Positions 26,218 through 35,077 of a stretch of 64,000 nucleotides of DNA are shown here, piece by piece. The DNA is taken from contig NZ_JBHTJI010000001.1 of the NCBI RefSeq assembly GCF_042675665.1, positions 1,240,001-1,304,000 of the forward strand, written 5' to 3'. The DNA is from Mariniflexile jejuense. GTDB lineage: Bacteria > Bacteroidota > Bacteroidia > Flavobacteriales > Flavobacteriaceae. The stretch's first letter is position 1, and each line of letters starts with the position of its first letter. Both the position numbers and the translations under genes were made by a program. The notes beneath the pieces are model-generated. The model saw only the letters and a list, made by a program, of their open reading frames with translations. It did no database searches and was not told where the DNA came from.

Positions 26218-27150
26218 TTATTTAACGTTCATTAATTCTACGTCGAAAATTAAAGTTGCGTTTGGTGGAATTACACCGCCTGCACCTCTACTACCATAAC
26301 CTAAATGACTTGGTATAACAAAGCGTGCTTTATCGCCAACGTTTAATAATTGAATACCTTCATCCCAACCTGAGATTACTTGACCAACACCTACTGGAAA
26401 ATCAATTGGTTGGTTGCGTTTGTATGAAGAATCGAAAACAGTTCCATCGGCCAATTGTCCTTTATAATGAACTGATACATTTTTACCTTTTTCAGCTTTT
26501 ACACCATTTCCTTTTTGAATAATTTGGTAACGTAAGCCACTTTCTGTTTTATTGAATCCTGTTGCTAATTTATCTAATTCAGCTTCAGCAGCTTTTTTAG
26601 CTTCTTCTATTCTTTTAGCTCTTGAACCTTCAAAAGTTCTAAAAGCTTCAACTGCATTGTATGTTTCAGCTTCAGTACCAACTCTAACAATTTCTAAAGT
26701 TTCAATTTTATCGCCTTGAGCAATTGCATCAACAACATCTTGTCCTTCAACTACTTTTCCAAAAACGGTATGGTTATTATCTAACCAAGGTGTTTCTACA
26801 TGTGTTATAAAAAACTGGCTACCATTTGTTCCTGGACCTGCGTTTGCCATTGATAAAATACCTGGAGCATTGTGCTTTAAATCTGGGTGAAATTCATCAT
26901 CAAACTTATAACCCGCATCACCTGTACCAGTACCTAGTGGGCAACCACCTTGAATCATAAAATCTGGTATAACTCTATGAAATTTTAAGCCATTATAATA
27001 AGGTGTTCCTTGTGGTTTTACTTTATTTTCTAAGTTTCCTTCGGCTAAAGCTACGAAGTTACCAACTGTTCCTGGTGTTTTTTTGAATTCTAAAGCAACT
27101 AGTATTTCGCCTTTAGTTGTGTTGAATTTTGCGTATAATCCGTCTTGCAT
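26218..27150 (-). CDS. Dual-family peptidylprolyl isomerase (cyclophilin-FKBP fusion)
   Basis: A 310-residue protein holding two unrelated prolyl isomerase domains. Residues ~5-155 are a cyclophilin (FHRVIPDFMIQGGCP, NGSQFFITH), residues ~160-195 are a charged linker helix, and residues ~200-310 are an FKBP (VSVHYKGQLADGTVFDSS, GYGSRGAGGVIPPNATLIFD). No signal peptide is seen, so it is probably cytoplasmic. This cyclophilin-first order is known from Flavobacterium. It follows a TATATTTG box with two tandem 12-bp repeats upstream. Confidence 0.94.
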   Translation of the reverse strand: MQDGLYAKFNTTKGEILVALEFKKTPGTVGNFVALAEGNLENKVKPQGTPYYNGLKFHRVIPDFMIQGGCPLGTGTGDAGYKFDDEFHPDLKHNAPGILSMANAGPGTNGSQFFITHVETPWLDNNHTVFGKVVEGQDVVDAIAQGDKIETLEIVRVGTEAETYNAVEAFRTFEGSRAKRIEEAKKAAEAELDKLATGFNKTESGLRYQIIQKGNGVKAEKGKNVSVHYKGQLADGTVFDSSYKRNQPIDFPVGVGQVISGWDEGIQLLNVGDKARFVIPSHLGYGSRGAGGVIPPNATLIFDVELMNVK

Positions 27151-27173
27151 TGTTCTGTTTTTATTTGAAGCTG

Positions 27174-27212
27174 CAAATATATGAAATGATTAACGATTGT
27201 TGATTAACGATT
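27174..27212 (-). promoter_or_regulatory. TATATTTG box with tandem TGATTAACGATT repeats
   Basis: The minus-strand TATATTTG box (27174-27181) lies 24 nt before the isomerase start. Just upstream, TGATTAACGATT occurs twice on the plus strand (27187-27198 and 27201-27212), 14 bp apart and covering the -33 region, where a regulator could bind. Confidence 0.45.
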
Positions 27213-27290
27213 CGTGTTTTTTGGTTGTTTTTGTATATAAAAAGCTTACACGCAATAAAGTTTAAATACTCGTTTTAATTAACTTTTAAA

Positions 27291-29495
27291 CTAATTAGCT
27301 ACTTCACTAATAAATTTAATTCTAAACAAACGAAGTTCATCATCTTCATAATCGCCATCAAACTCTTTTATTGCTTTTTCAATACTATCAGATGAAGCTT
27401 CCATAAAATAATCATGCAATTCTTCTTGCTGGTCTTCATCAAGAATTTCATCAATCCAATAATTTATATTCAATTTGGTACCTGAATAGACTATGGCTTC
27501 CATTTCTTTAATAAATTCTTCCATTGGCATTCCTTTTGAAGATGCAATATCATCTAAAGGTAATTTTCTATCTATATTTTGAATGATGTAAAGTTTGTTG
27601 GCTGAATTTGTACCTGTTGATTTTACAACCAAATCATCTGGTCTAATTATATCATGTTCTTCAACATATTGTGCTATAAGTTCAATAAAATCTTTTCCGT
27701 ATTTTTTTGCTTTACCATCTGCAACACCATGTACGTTAGCCAATTCTGCCATGGTTATTGGATATTTTAAAGCCATATCTTCAAGAGATGGGTCTTGAAA
27801 AATAACAAATGGTGGTACACCTAGTTTTTTAGCATTCTTTTTTCGTAAATCTTTTAGCAGATTCATAAGAAGTTCATCTGCTACTGCGCCTTCGCTTTTT
27901 GCTGCAGTTATTACACTACCATCTTCTTGTTCGCCATCAAAAATATGATCTTCAGTCATCATAAAACTTTCTGGATTTTTGATGAATGCTAAACCTGAAG
28001 GTTCTAATTTAATAACGCCATAAGTTTCAATATCTTTTCTTAGTAAACCTGCAACAAGTGCTTGTCTTAACAACGCCATCCAATATTTTTTGTCTTTGCT
28101 ATTTCCTTTTCCAAAAAAGGCTTGTTCGTTGGTTTTATGCGAATTTATTAAGGCATTTTCTTTACCTGTAATAACATGAACGAGGTCTTTAGATTTGTAT
28201 TTTTCGTTGGTATTATCTATGGTTTCTAATAGCAACTTAACATCTTCTTTGGCTTCGTGCTTCTTTTTAGGATGCCTAACGTTGTCATCCATATCGCCTC
28301 CTTCACCCGTTTCGTTATCAAATTCTTCACCAAAATAATGCAATATAAATTTGCGTCGTGAAATTGAGGTTTCGGCAAATGCTACAACTTCTTGCAATAA
28401 TGCTTGCCCAATTTCTTGTTCGGCAACAGGTTTACCAGACATAAATTTTTCAAGCTTCTCAATATCTTTATAAGAATAATAAGCCAAACAATGACCTTCA
28501 CCGCCATCGCGTCCTGCCCTACCTGTTTCTTGGTAGTAACTTTCAATACTTTTTGGAATATCATGATGAATTACAAAACGCACATCGGGTTTATCTATAC
28601 CCATACCAAAAGCAATGGTTGCTACTACAACATCTACATCTTCCATCAAAAAATTATCTTGGTAGTTAGATCTAGATTTAGCATCTAACCCCGCATGATA
28701 AGGCACAGCTTTTATACCATTTACTTGTAAAACTTGAGCTAATTCTTCAACCCGCTTTCTACTTAAACAATAAACAATACCCGATTTTCCTTGATTTTGT
28801 TTTATAAAACGGATAATATCTGCATCAACTGTTTTGGTTTTTGGCCGTACTTCATAATATAAATTAGGCCTGTTAAACGATGCTTTAAAGGTTTTTGCAC
28901 CACTAATACCTAAGTTTTTTATGATATCTTCTTGTACTTTTGGTGTTGCGGTTGCTGTTAAACCTATTATTGGAATGTTATCGCCAATGCGTGCGATAAT
29001 GTGCTTTAAGTTACGGTATTCTGGTCTAAAATCATGTCCCCATTCACTTATACAATGCGCTTCATCAATAGCCATAAAAGAAACTTTTACAGAACGTAAA
29101 AAATCAACATTTTCTTCTTTTGTAAGCGATTCGGGTGCTACATACAATAGTTTAGTAACACCATTTATTATATCTTCTTTTACACGTTTTATCTCCGTTT
29201 TATTTAACGATGAATTTAAAACGTGTGCAACACCTTCTTCATTTGAAACACCTCGTATAGCATCTACTTGATTTTTCATTAATGCAATTAAAGGCGATAC
29301 TACAATAGCAGTACCTTCTTGCATGAGTGCGGGCAATTGATAGCAAAGTGATTTGCCACCGCCTGTTGGCATAATAACAAATGTATTATTACCTGATAAA
29401 ATACTGTCTACTACATCTTCTTGAAGTCCTTTGAACTTACCAAATCCAAAATATTTTTTTAGTGCAGAATGCAAGTCACTTTTTGATACTGACAT
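27291..29495 (-). CDS. recQ: ATP-dependent DNA helicase RecQ
   Basis: A 734-residue 3'-5' helicase for recombination and repair. Walker A is MPTGGGKS (42-49), DEAH is at 144-147 with the following WGHDFR, and the motif V/VI region reads ATIAFGMGIDKPDVRFV and QETGRAGRDG. The RQC region follows, then an HRDC domain (about 520-600). The zinc-binding subdomain is altered: SISRRKFILHYFGEEF lacks the first Cys and GGDMDDN stands where CGNCDNC is expected. Confidence 0.95.
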   Translation of the reverse strand: MSVSKSDLHSALKKYFGFGKFKGLQEDVVDSILSGNNTFVIMPTGGGKSLCYQLPALMQEGTAIVVSPLIALMKNQVDAIRGVSNEEGVAHVLNSSLNKTEIKRVKEDIINGVTKLLYVAPESLTKEENVDFLRSVKVSFMAIDEAHCISEWGHDFRPEYRNLKHIIARIGDNIPIIGLTATATPKVQEDIIKNLGISGAKTFKASFNRPNLYYEVRPKTKTVDADIIRFIKQNQGKSGIVYCLSRKRVEELAQVLQVNGIKAVPYHAGLDAKSRSNYQDNFLMEDVDVVVATIAFGMGIDKPDVRFVIHHDIPKSIESYYQETGRAGRDGGEGHCLAYYSYKDIEKLEKFMSGKPVAEQEIGQALLQEVVAFAETSISRRKFILHYFGEEFDNETGEGGDMDDNVRHPKKKHEAKEDVKLLLETIDNTNEKYKSKDLVHVITGKENALINSHKTNEQAFFGKGNSKDKKYWMALLRQALVAGLLRKDIETYGVIKLEPSGLAFIKNPESFMMTEDHIFDGEQEDGSVITAAKSEGAVADELLMNLLKDLRKKNAKKLGVPPFVIFQDPSLEDMALKYPITMAELANVHGVADGKAKKYGKDFIELIAQYVEEHDIIRPDDLVVKSTGTNSANKLYIIQNIDRKLPLDDIASSKGMPMEEFIKEMEAIVYSGTKLNINYWIDEILDEDQQEELHDYFMEASSDSIEKAIKEFDGDYEDDELRLFRIKFISEVAN

Positions 29496-29601
29496 GAATG
29501 ATTAAAATTTATTTTACTTATTAAAAAAACACATTAAATATTCAAAATTCTATAGACTATTTAATAATGTATTAAGAGAACCCTCGTGTTTTTTCGTTAG
29601 T

Positions 29602-29634
29602 TTTGTAACCGAAATCGAAATTACAATAAATTTG
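29602..29634 (+). promoter_or_regulatory. Promoter for the kdsD-tatC-CMD-lptB genes
   Basis: TTTG (29602-29605) and TAAATTTG (29627-29634) are spaced by 21 nt, close to the flavobacterial consensus, and lie 62 nt before the kdsD start. Confidence 0.45.
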
Positions 29635-29696
29635 ATTTTGATTAACATTAAAGATAACAAAATCTTTAAAAGCATCAACTAAAAAAATAATAAATT

Positions 29697-30662
29697 TTGA
29701 ATAGTATAGCTTCAATTATTAATATCGCAAAGCAAACCATTGAAATGGAAAGTAAAGCCATTTTAAATTTATCTAATTTAGTAAATGATGATTTTGCAAA
29801 TGCGGTAGAACTAATTTATCAATCAAAAGGACGCGTAATTATTACAGGAATTGGTAAAAGTGCCATTATTGCTAGTAAAATTGTTGCTACATTAAATTCT
29901 ACTGGAACACCTTCTGTATTTATGCATGCAGCCGATGCTATTCACGGCGATTTAGGACTTATTCTTGAAGATGATGTGGTTATTTGCATTTCAAAAAGTG
30001 GAAACACCCCTGAAATTAAAGTGCTTATTCCACTTATAAAAAGGTCTAAAAACAGATTAATTGCCATTACTGGAAATACAGAATCGTTTTTAGGTCAACA
30101 TGCCGACTATATTTTAAATGCTTTTGTTGAAAAAGAAGCATGCCCAAATAATTTGGCTCCAACAACCAGTACAACAGCGCAATTGGTTATAGGTGATGCT
30201 CTTGCTGTTTGTTTACTAGAATTACGTGGTTTTTCAAGTAACGATTTTGCAAAATACCACCCTGGTGGTGCTTTAGGTAAAAAACTATATTTACGCGTTT
30301 TAGATATTTCTTCGGTTAACCAAAAACCAAAAGTTGTTGCTTCTACAAGTATAAAGGAGGTCATAATTGAGATTACTGAAAAAATGCTTGGCGTTACTGC
30401 TGTAGTAGAAAACAATAAAATTATTGGTATCATTACCGATGGTGATTTACGTAGAATGCTTACTAAAGTAGATGATTTCTCTAAACTTACTGCTAAAGAT
30501 ATTATGGGTTCTAATCCAAAACGTATTAATGCAGAAGCTATGGCTATTGATGCCCTAGAACTTATGGAAGCAAATGGAATTTCTCAACTATTGGTAGAAG
30601 AAAATGGCAATTACGCGGGCGTAGTGCACTTACACGATTTAATTAAAGAAGGTATTATATAA
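29697..30662 (+). CDS. kdsD: Arabinose-5-phosphate isomerase (KpsF/GutQ family)
   Basis: A 321-residue enzyme converting ribulose-5-phosphate to arabinose-5-phosphate, the first step toward Kdo in lipopolysaccharide. An N-terminal SIS domain (about 25-180; GIGKSAIIASKI, HGDLGLI, SKSGNTPE) precedes two CBS domains (about 205-260 and 270-321). The TTG at 29697 is preferred over the next in-frame ATG because it gives the standard family length and N-terminal helix. It overlaps tatC by one base. Confidence 0.92.
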   Translation: MNSIASIINIAKQTIEMESKAILNLSNLVNDDFANAVELIYQSKGRVIITGIGKSAIIASKIVATLNSTGTPSVFMHAADAIHGDLGLILEDDVVICISKSGNTPEIKVLIPLIKRSKNRLIAITGNTESFLGQHADYILNAFVEKEACPNNLAPTTSTTAQLVIGDALAVCLLELRGFSSNDFAKYHPGGALGKKLYLRVLDISSVNQKPKVVASTSIKEVIIEITEKMLGVTAVVENNKIIGIITDGDLRRMLTKVDDFSKLTAKDIMGSNPKRINAEAMAIDALELMEANGISQLLVEENGNYAGVVHLHDLIKEGII

Positions 30663-31489
30663 TGGCAAAAAAGAAGAATATAAATGAGATGTCTTTTTTA
30701 GACCATCTTGAAGAGTTGCGTTGGCATTTAATTAAAATAACATTGGCAGTAGTTATTGTTGCTACTTTAGCTTTTTTATTTAGCCGATATATTTTTGAAG
30801 ACATCATCTTCGCTCCATTAAACATGAATTTTCCAACATATAAATGGCTTTGTGATATTGCTACTTATATGAGTGTTGATACTAGTTTTTGTAACGATAA
30901 AATTCCGCTTATTTTACAAAACCGTACTATGGCAGGACAATTTTCGGCCGATATTTGGACTGCTATTTTAGGTGGTTTCATCATATCATTTCCATACATT
31001 ATTTTCCAATTATGGAAATTTATTAGCCCAGGTTTGCACGAAAACGAACGCAAACATTCTCGTGGATTTATTGTTATTTCATCGCTACTTTTCTTTTTAG
31101 GCGCGCTGTTTGGGTATTACTTAATAACCCCATTATCTATTAACTTTTTGGCTAATTATAGTATTTCATCACGTGTTGAAAATCAAATTGACATTAGTTC
31201 TTTTATAGGCTTGGTAAGGTCTTCAGTATTAGCATCAGGTATTATATTTGAATTGCCAATAATTATCTATTTTTTAACAAAAATAGGTTTAGTAACACCC
31301 GAATTTTTAAAAAAATACCGCAAATACGCTTTAATTCTTGTATTAGTACTTTCAGCAATTATAACACCTCCAGATATTGCTAGTCAAGTTATTGTAGCTA
31401 TCCCTATTTTAATTTTATATGAAGCTAGCATTATAATTGCTAAAATTGTAGTTAGAAATCAAAAACGAAAAGAAAAAAAACATGTCTGA
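30662..31489 (+). CDS. tatC: Sec-independent protein translocase TatC
   Basis: A 275-residue inner-membrane protein with six helices. It starts with the family motif MSFLDHLEELRWHL and carries FPYIIFQLWKFISPGLHENERK, the cytoplasmic loop region for twin-arginine signal binding, here given as FQLWKFISPGLHENERK. It forms the Tat translocase with TatA, which is not in this window. It lies between kdsD and a CMD-family gene in one operon. Confidence 0.96.
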   Translation: MAKKKNINEMSFLDHLEELRWHLIKITLAVVIVATLAFLFSRYIFEDIIFAPLNMNFPTYKWLCDIATYMSVDTSFCNDKIPLILQNRTMAGQFSADIWTAILGGFIISFPYIIFQLWKFISPGLHENERKHSRGFIVISSLLFFLGALFGYYLITPLSINFLANYSISSRVENQIDISSFIGLVRSSVLASGIIFELPIIIYFLTKIGLVTPEFLKKYRKYALILVLVLSAIITPPDIASQVIVAIPILILYEASIIIAKIVVRNQKRKEKKHV

Positions 31490-31829
31490 TATAGTTACTG
31501 AATTTAATGATTACCGTTCTAAAATGAACGATAAAATTTTAGCCGACAACAACAAAGTGATTAAACGTATTTTTAATCTAGACACAAACGCTTACGCAGA
31601 AGGTGCTTTAGATGTTAAAACTAAAGAACTTTTAGGCTTAGTAGCTTCTGCTGTTTTACGATGTGATGATTGTGTAAAATACCATTTAGAAACCAGCCAC
31701 AAATTAGGTTTAACAAAAGAAGAAGTTGTTGAAGCTTTAAGTATTGCAACCTTGGTTGGCGGTACAATTGTTATTCCACATTTGCGACGTGCTTACGAGT
31801 TTTGGGATGCTTTAGAACAACACAGTTAA
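31482..31829 (+). CDS. Carboxymuconolactone decarboxylase-family (AhpD-like) protein
   Basis: A 115-residue all-helical CMD-domain protein. The CxxC pair with downstream His in LRCDDCVKYHLETS (about residues 61-74) is the AhpD-type redox motif, so it is more likely a thiol reductant or peroxidase partner than a decarboxylase. It starts 8 nt inside tatC and is therefore co-translated with it. Confidence 0.9.
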   Translation: MSDIVTEFNDYRSKMNDKILADNNKVIKRIFNLDTNAYAEGALDVKTKELLGLVASAVLRCDDCVKYHLETSHKLGLTKEEVVEALSIATLVGGTIVIPHLRRAYEFWDALEQHS

Positions 31830-31899
31830 TTAATTAAAACCCTTTGCTATACTAGTTGAATATGATTTTACTATTTTTAGCGTTTAGTTACTAAAAAAT

Positions 31900-32640
31900 A
31901 TGATTTTAAGAGCTCAAAATTTGATGAAGTCCTACAGCGGACGAAAAGTAGTAAAAGACGTTTCTTTACAAGTTGAACAAGGCGAAATTGTTGGGCTTTT
32001 AGGACCAAATGGTGCTGGAAAAACAACATCGTTTTACATGACCGTGGGTTTAATAAAACCTAATAGTGGTCATATTTTTTTAGATAAAACAGAAATTACA
32101 CAATACCCCATGTACAAACGTGCCCAAAATGGTATTGGCTATTTAGCACAAGAAGCGTCCGTTTTTAGAAAATTAAGTATCGAAGATAATATTTTAAGTG
32201 TTTTGCAACTTACCAAGCTAAGCAAAAAGGAACAACATTTAAAAATGGAATCGTTAATTGAAGAATTTGGTTTAGGTCATATAAGAAAAAATCGAGGCGA
32301 TTTACTATCTGGTGGCGAACGCAGACGAACCGAAATTGCACGTGCCTTGGCAACCGACCCAAGTTTTATTTTGCTTGATGAACCATTTGCGGGCGTTGAC
32401 CCCGTTGCAGTAGAAGATATTCAACGTATAGTAGCACAACTTACCAAAAAAAATATTGGTATTTTAATTACCGACCATAACGTACAAGAAACACTAGCTA
32501 TTACCGATAGAACTTATTTAATGTTTGAAGGTAGCATTCTTAAAGCTGGTGAACCTGAAGAATTAGCAAATGACGACATGGTACGTAAAGTATATTTAGG
32601 TCAGAATTTTGAATTGCGCAAAAAGAAAATTAGAGATTAA
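31900..32640 (+). CDS. lptB: LPS export ABC transporter ATPase LptB
   Basis: A 246-residue ATPase of the Lpt lipopolysaccharide export machine. Walker A is GPNGAGKTT, the Q-loop region YLAQEASVFRKL, signature LLSGGERRRTEIARAL, Walker B FILLDEPFAGVDP and H-loop ITDHNV are all typical of LptB. It is the last gene of the kdsD-tatC-CMD-lptB row, so Kdo formation and LPS transport genes lie together. A strong hairpin follows. Confidence 0.95.
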   Translation: MILRAQNLMKSYSGRKVVKDVSLQVEQGEIVGLLGPNGAGKTTSFYMTVGLIKPNSGHIFLDKTEITQYPMYKRAQNGIGYLAQEASVFRKLSIEDNILSVLQLTKLSKKEQHLKMESLIEEFGLGHIRKNRGDLLSGGERRRTEIARALATDPSFILLDEPFAGVDPVAVEDIQRIVAQLTKKNIGILITDHNVQETLAITDRTYLMFEGSILKAGEPEELANDDMVRKVYLGQNFELRKKKIRD

Positions 32641-32663
32641 TTATCTATAATTCAATTACTTTT

Positions 32664-32710
32664 AAAAAAAACATCAACTATATAATTTAAACATAGTTGA
32701 TGTTTTTTTT
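32664..32710. terminator. Bidirectional terminator after lptB
   Basis: AAAAAAACATCAACTA and TAGTTGATGTTTTTTT form a 17-bp stem with T runs on both strands, between lptB and the convergent LURP-one-like gene. Confidence 0.9.
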
Positions 32711-32711
32711 A

Positions 32712-33308
32712 TTAGCCTTTTCTACGTTCTAAAAGCACCATCATCATTAAACTTAATAAAATTGATTCATCATCCTCTATATCTGTAGAAACTAACTTTG
32801 CTACTTGAAATTTTCTACCAAAAAAAGATGCTTCTTTTTTCATTCTTAATATAGGTTTATTTTGCAAATCAATTACACTATAACTAGGATTAAAAAAATA
32901 ACCAGTAAAAATATTTAAAACAGGAATTTGCCCTAATAAGCCGTCTAATACTTTTATCCAAGCATTATCTTCTTTAATGCGGTATTTAAGTTTTTGATGC
33001 TTATTTATAATTTCGTATTCAGCCTTCCAAATAGATTTCCAACCTTTACGAGCTACTTTACCTATTTCAACATTACTACTATTTTTTATACTATAAGCTG
33101 CAGAAAAATCAATCCACCTATCTGCATTTATTTTGTAGTTAACTTGTGTTTTATTTTCATTATTATAAACAGTAATATCTTCCTTTAATTTAAACATTTT
33201 TTGCTTTACATAAGCAATTGTTTTTCCTTGAGAGTTAGTTGCCGTAAAATCGTTTGATAATGTTGAAATATGAAAAGTGAAGTTTATTGGATAATTAAAA
33301 TCTTCCAT
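32712..33308 (-). CDS. LURP-one/scramblase-like (tubby-fold) protein
   Basis: A 198-residue protein resembling the LURP-one-related family, a tubby-like beta-barrel around one hydrophobic helix. Typical pieces are repeated beta strands such as TIAYVKQKMFKLKEDITVY, a WKAEYEI strand and a hydrophobic stretch (VLNIFTGYFF). Eukaryotic relatives include phospholipid scramblases and LOR proteins. The bacterial role is unknown. It is convergent with lptB and followed upstream by DUF808 on the same strand. Confidence 0.72.
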   Translation of the reverse strand: MEDFNYPINFTFHISTLSNDFTATNSQGKTIAYVKQKMFKLKEDITVYNNENKTQVNYKINADRWIDFSAAYSIKNSSNVEIGKVARKGWKSIWKAEYEIINKHQKLKYRIKEDNAWIKVLDGLLGQIPVLNIFTGYFFNPSYSVIDLQNKPILRMKKEASFFGRKFQVAKLVSTDIEDDESILLSLMMMVLLERRKG

Positions 33309-33345
33309 TATTTTTATTTATTAAAATTGTTTGGTTAAAACTAAC

Positions 33346-34221
33346 TTATTTTCTTACTAAATCAAGTATTTTTTTAAATAATTTTATTACTAAAACTGCA
33401 ATTAAACCAACCAATAACCCAACAATAAAATCTTTTATAAATGGAGGTATTACTTCCATAAAATGATGAAGAAACGCTATATTATGTGTAAAAATACCGC
33501 CTGCAACCAATATTAGCGCAATTGTACCTATAACCGATAAACTTTTAATAACCCAAGGCAATGCGTTTACCAAAAACGTTCCTATACCTGTTAAAAACTT
33601 GTTTTGGTTATTACTCTTTTTTATGAATTTATAACCTAAATCGTCCATTCTAACTATCATGGCTACTATACCATAAACACCAATAGTGGCAATAATGGCA
33701 ACAATAGAAACTACCAATATTTGAATGAGTAACGATTGCTCCAAAACGCTACCTAAGGAAATAATTACAATTTCAACCGACAAAATAAAATCTGTTACAA
33801 TGGCAGATTTTATCTTCTTTTTTTCAACCTGTAAAACGTCTTCTTCAGCAATAGAATCACTTGAAACGTCTGCTACTTCGTGTTTATGTGGCACAAAAAA
33901 TTCAACTACTTTTTCTACACCTTCATAGGCTAAATAAACGCCTCCTAAAACTAAAATTAAGGTTACTGCCCATGGTAAAAAGGAACTTAATAAAAAAGCT
34001 ATTGGTAAAATAATAAGCTTGTTTAAAAAAGAGCCTTTGGTAATTGCCCACAAAACTGGCAACTCTCTGGATGATAAAAACCCCGTTGCTTTTTCGGCAT
34101 TTACTGCTAAATCATCTCCTAAAATACCTGCTGTTTTTTTGGTGGTAACTTTACTCATTACCACAACATCATCCATAAGTGCAGCAATATCATCTAACAA
34201 TGCAAAAAATCCTGAAGCCAT
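33346..34221 (-). CDS. DUF808 family membrane protein
   Basis: A 291-residue polytopic protein matching DUF808 (E. coli YedI-like). It starts MASGFFALLDDIAALMDDVVVM and carries KTAGILGDDLAVNAEKATGF, both diagnostic, shown here by their first parts FFALLDDIAALMDD and AGILGDDLAVNAE. About six to eight membrane helices follow. The function is unknown. It lies 12 nt after pssA on the same strand, so co-transcription is probable. Confidence 0.9.
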   Translation of the reverse strand: MASGFFALLDDIAALMDDVVVMSKVTTKKTAGILGDDLAVNAEKATGFLSSRELPVLWAITKGSFLNKLIILPIAFLLSSFLPWAVTLILVLGGVYLAYEGVEKVVEFFVPHKHEVADVSSDSIAEEDVLQVEKKKIKSAIVTDFILSVEIVIISLGSVLEQSLLIQILVVSIVAIIATIGVYGIVAMIVRMDDLGYKFIKKSNNQNKFLTGIGTFLVNALPWVIKSLSVIGTIALILVAGGIFTHNIAFLHHFMEVIPPFIKDFIVGLLVGLIAVLVIKLFKKILDLVRK

Positions 34222-34233
34222 AAATAATACTTT

Positions 34234-34989
34234 TTATTTTATTTTGGAAGTTAAATTATCTAGTATAGACATACCTATATATACTAAAATAATTATTGGA
34301 ATAGCTGCAAATTGCAATACAATTAAGAACAAAACACACAGTATTAAGAAGATATAACGGGTTGCATTGGCTTTAAAATCCCAATTTTTAAACTTTAAAG
34401 CGAAAAGTTTTACGCTTGAATTTAGCAAATAACAACTTAAAACCGTTAAACCAATTAAAAACCATTTATTAACTATTATTGAGTTTATTAAATCGTTATT
34501 TTGGAATTCTATTATTAAAGGTAATGATACAATAAGCAATGTATTTGCTGGTGTTGGCAAACCCTTAAAATAGGTTTGTTGATCTTCATCAATATTAAAT
34601 TTTGCCAAACGGTATGCAGATGCTAAGGTTATACACAAACCTATTAATGGTAATATTGCTAACTTAAATCCAACCCATTCCATACTAAAACTACTTTGCC
34701 ATTCATTCGTCATTTCTGGGGTGTCAATAGTTAAATGTAGTAGTTTATACATAATTATTCCTGGTACAACGCCACTTGTTACCATATCGGCAAGCGAATC
34801 TAATTGTACACCAAGTTCACTTTGCACATTTAGTTTTCTAGCAGCAAAACCATCAAAAAAATCGAAAAATATACCAAGAAACACAAACAAAGCAGCGTTA
34901 ATTAAATTATTTTGAACTGCAAAAATTACAGCAATTGTTCCGCAGAAAAGATTTAAAAGTGTTAAGGCATTTGGTATATACTGCTTCAT
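34234..34989 (-). CDS. pssA: CDP-diacylglycerol-serine O-phosphatidyltransferase
   Basis: A 251-residue integral membrane enzyme making phosphatidylserine, the precursor of phosphatidylethanolamine. The CDP-alcohol phosphotransferase signature D-G-x2-A-R-x8-G-x3-D-x3-D is complete (from FDGFAARK to LDSLAD, about residues 44-67). It begins MKQYIPNALTLLNLFCG, the typical N-terminus. DUF808 follows after 12 nt, and a PorV2-like gene is divergent. Confidence 0.94.
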   Translation of the reverse strand: MKQYIPNALTLLNLFCGTIAVIFAVQNNLINAALFVFLGIFFDFFDGFAARKLNVQSELGVQLDSLADMVTSGVVPGIIMYKLLHLTIDTPEMTNEWQSSFSMEWVGFKLAILPLIGLCITLASAYRLAKFNIDEDQQTYFKGLPTPANTLLIVSLPLIIEFQNNDLINSIIVNKWFLIGLTVLSCYLLNSSVKLFALKFKNWDFKANATRYIFLILCVLFLIVLQFAAIPIIILVYIGMSILDNLTSKIK

Positions 34990-35077
34990 GGTTAGTCGTT
35001 TAATGTTGTAAAAATAGCAAACAATTTTCGTCTAAAACAATATCTATTATAATTTCAAGTTTATAGGTTTATAAATT

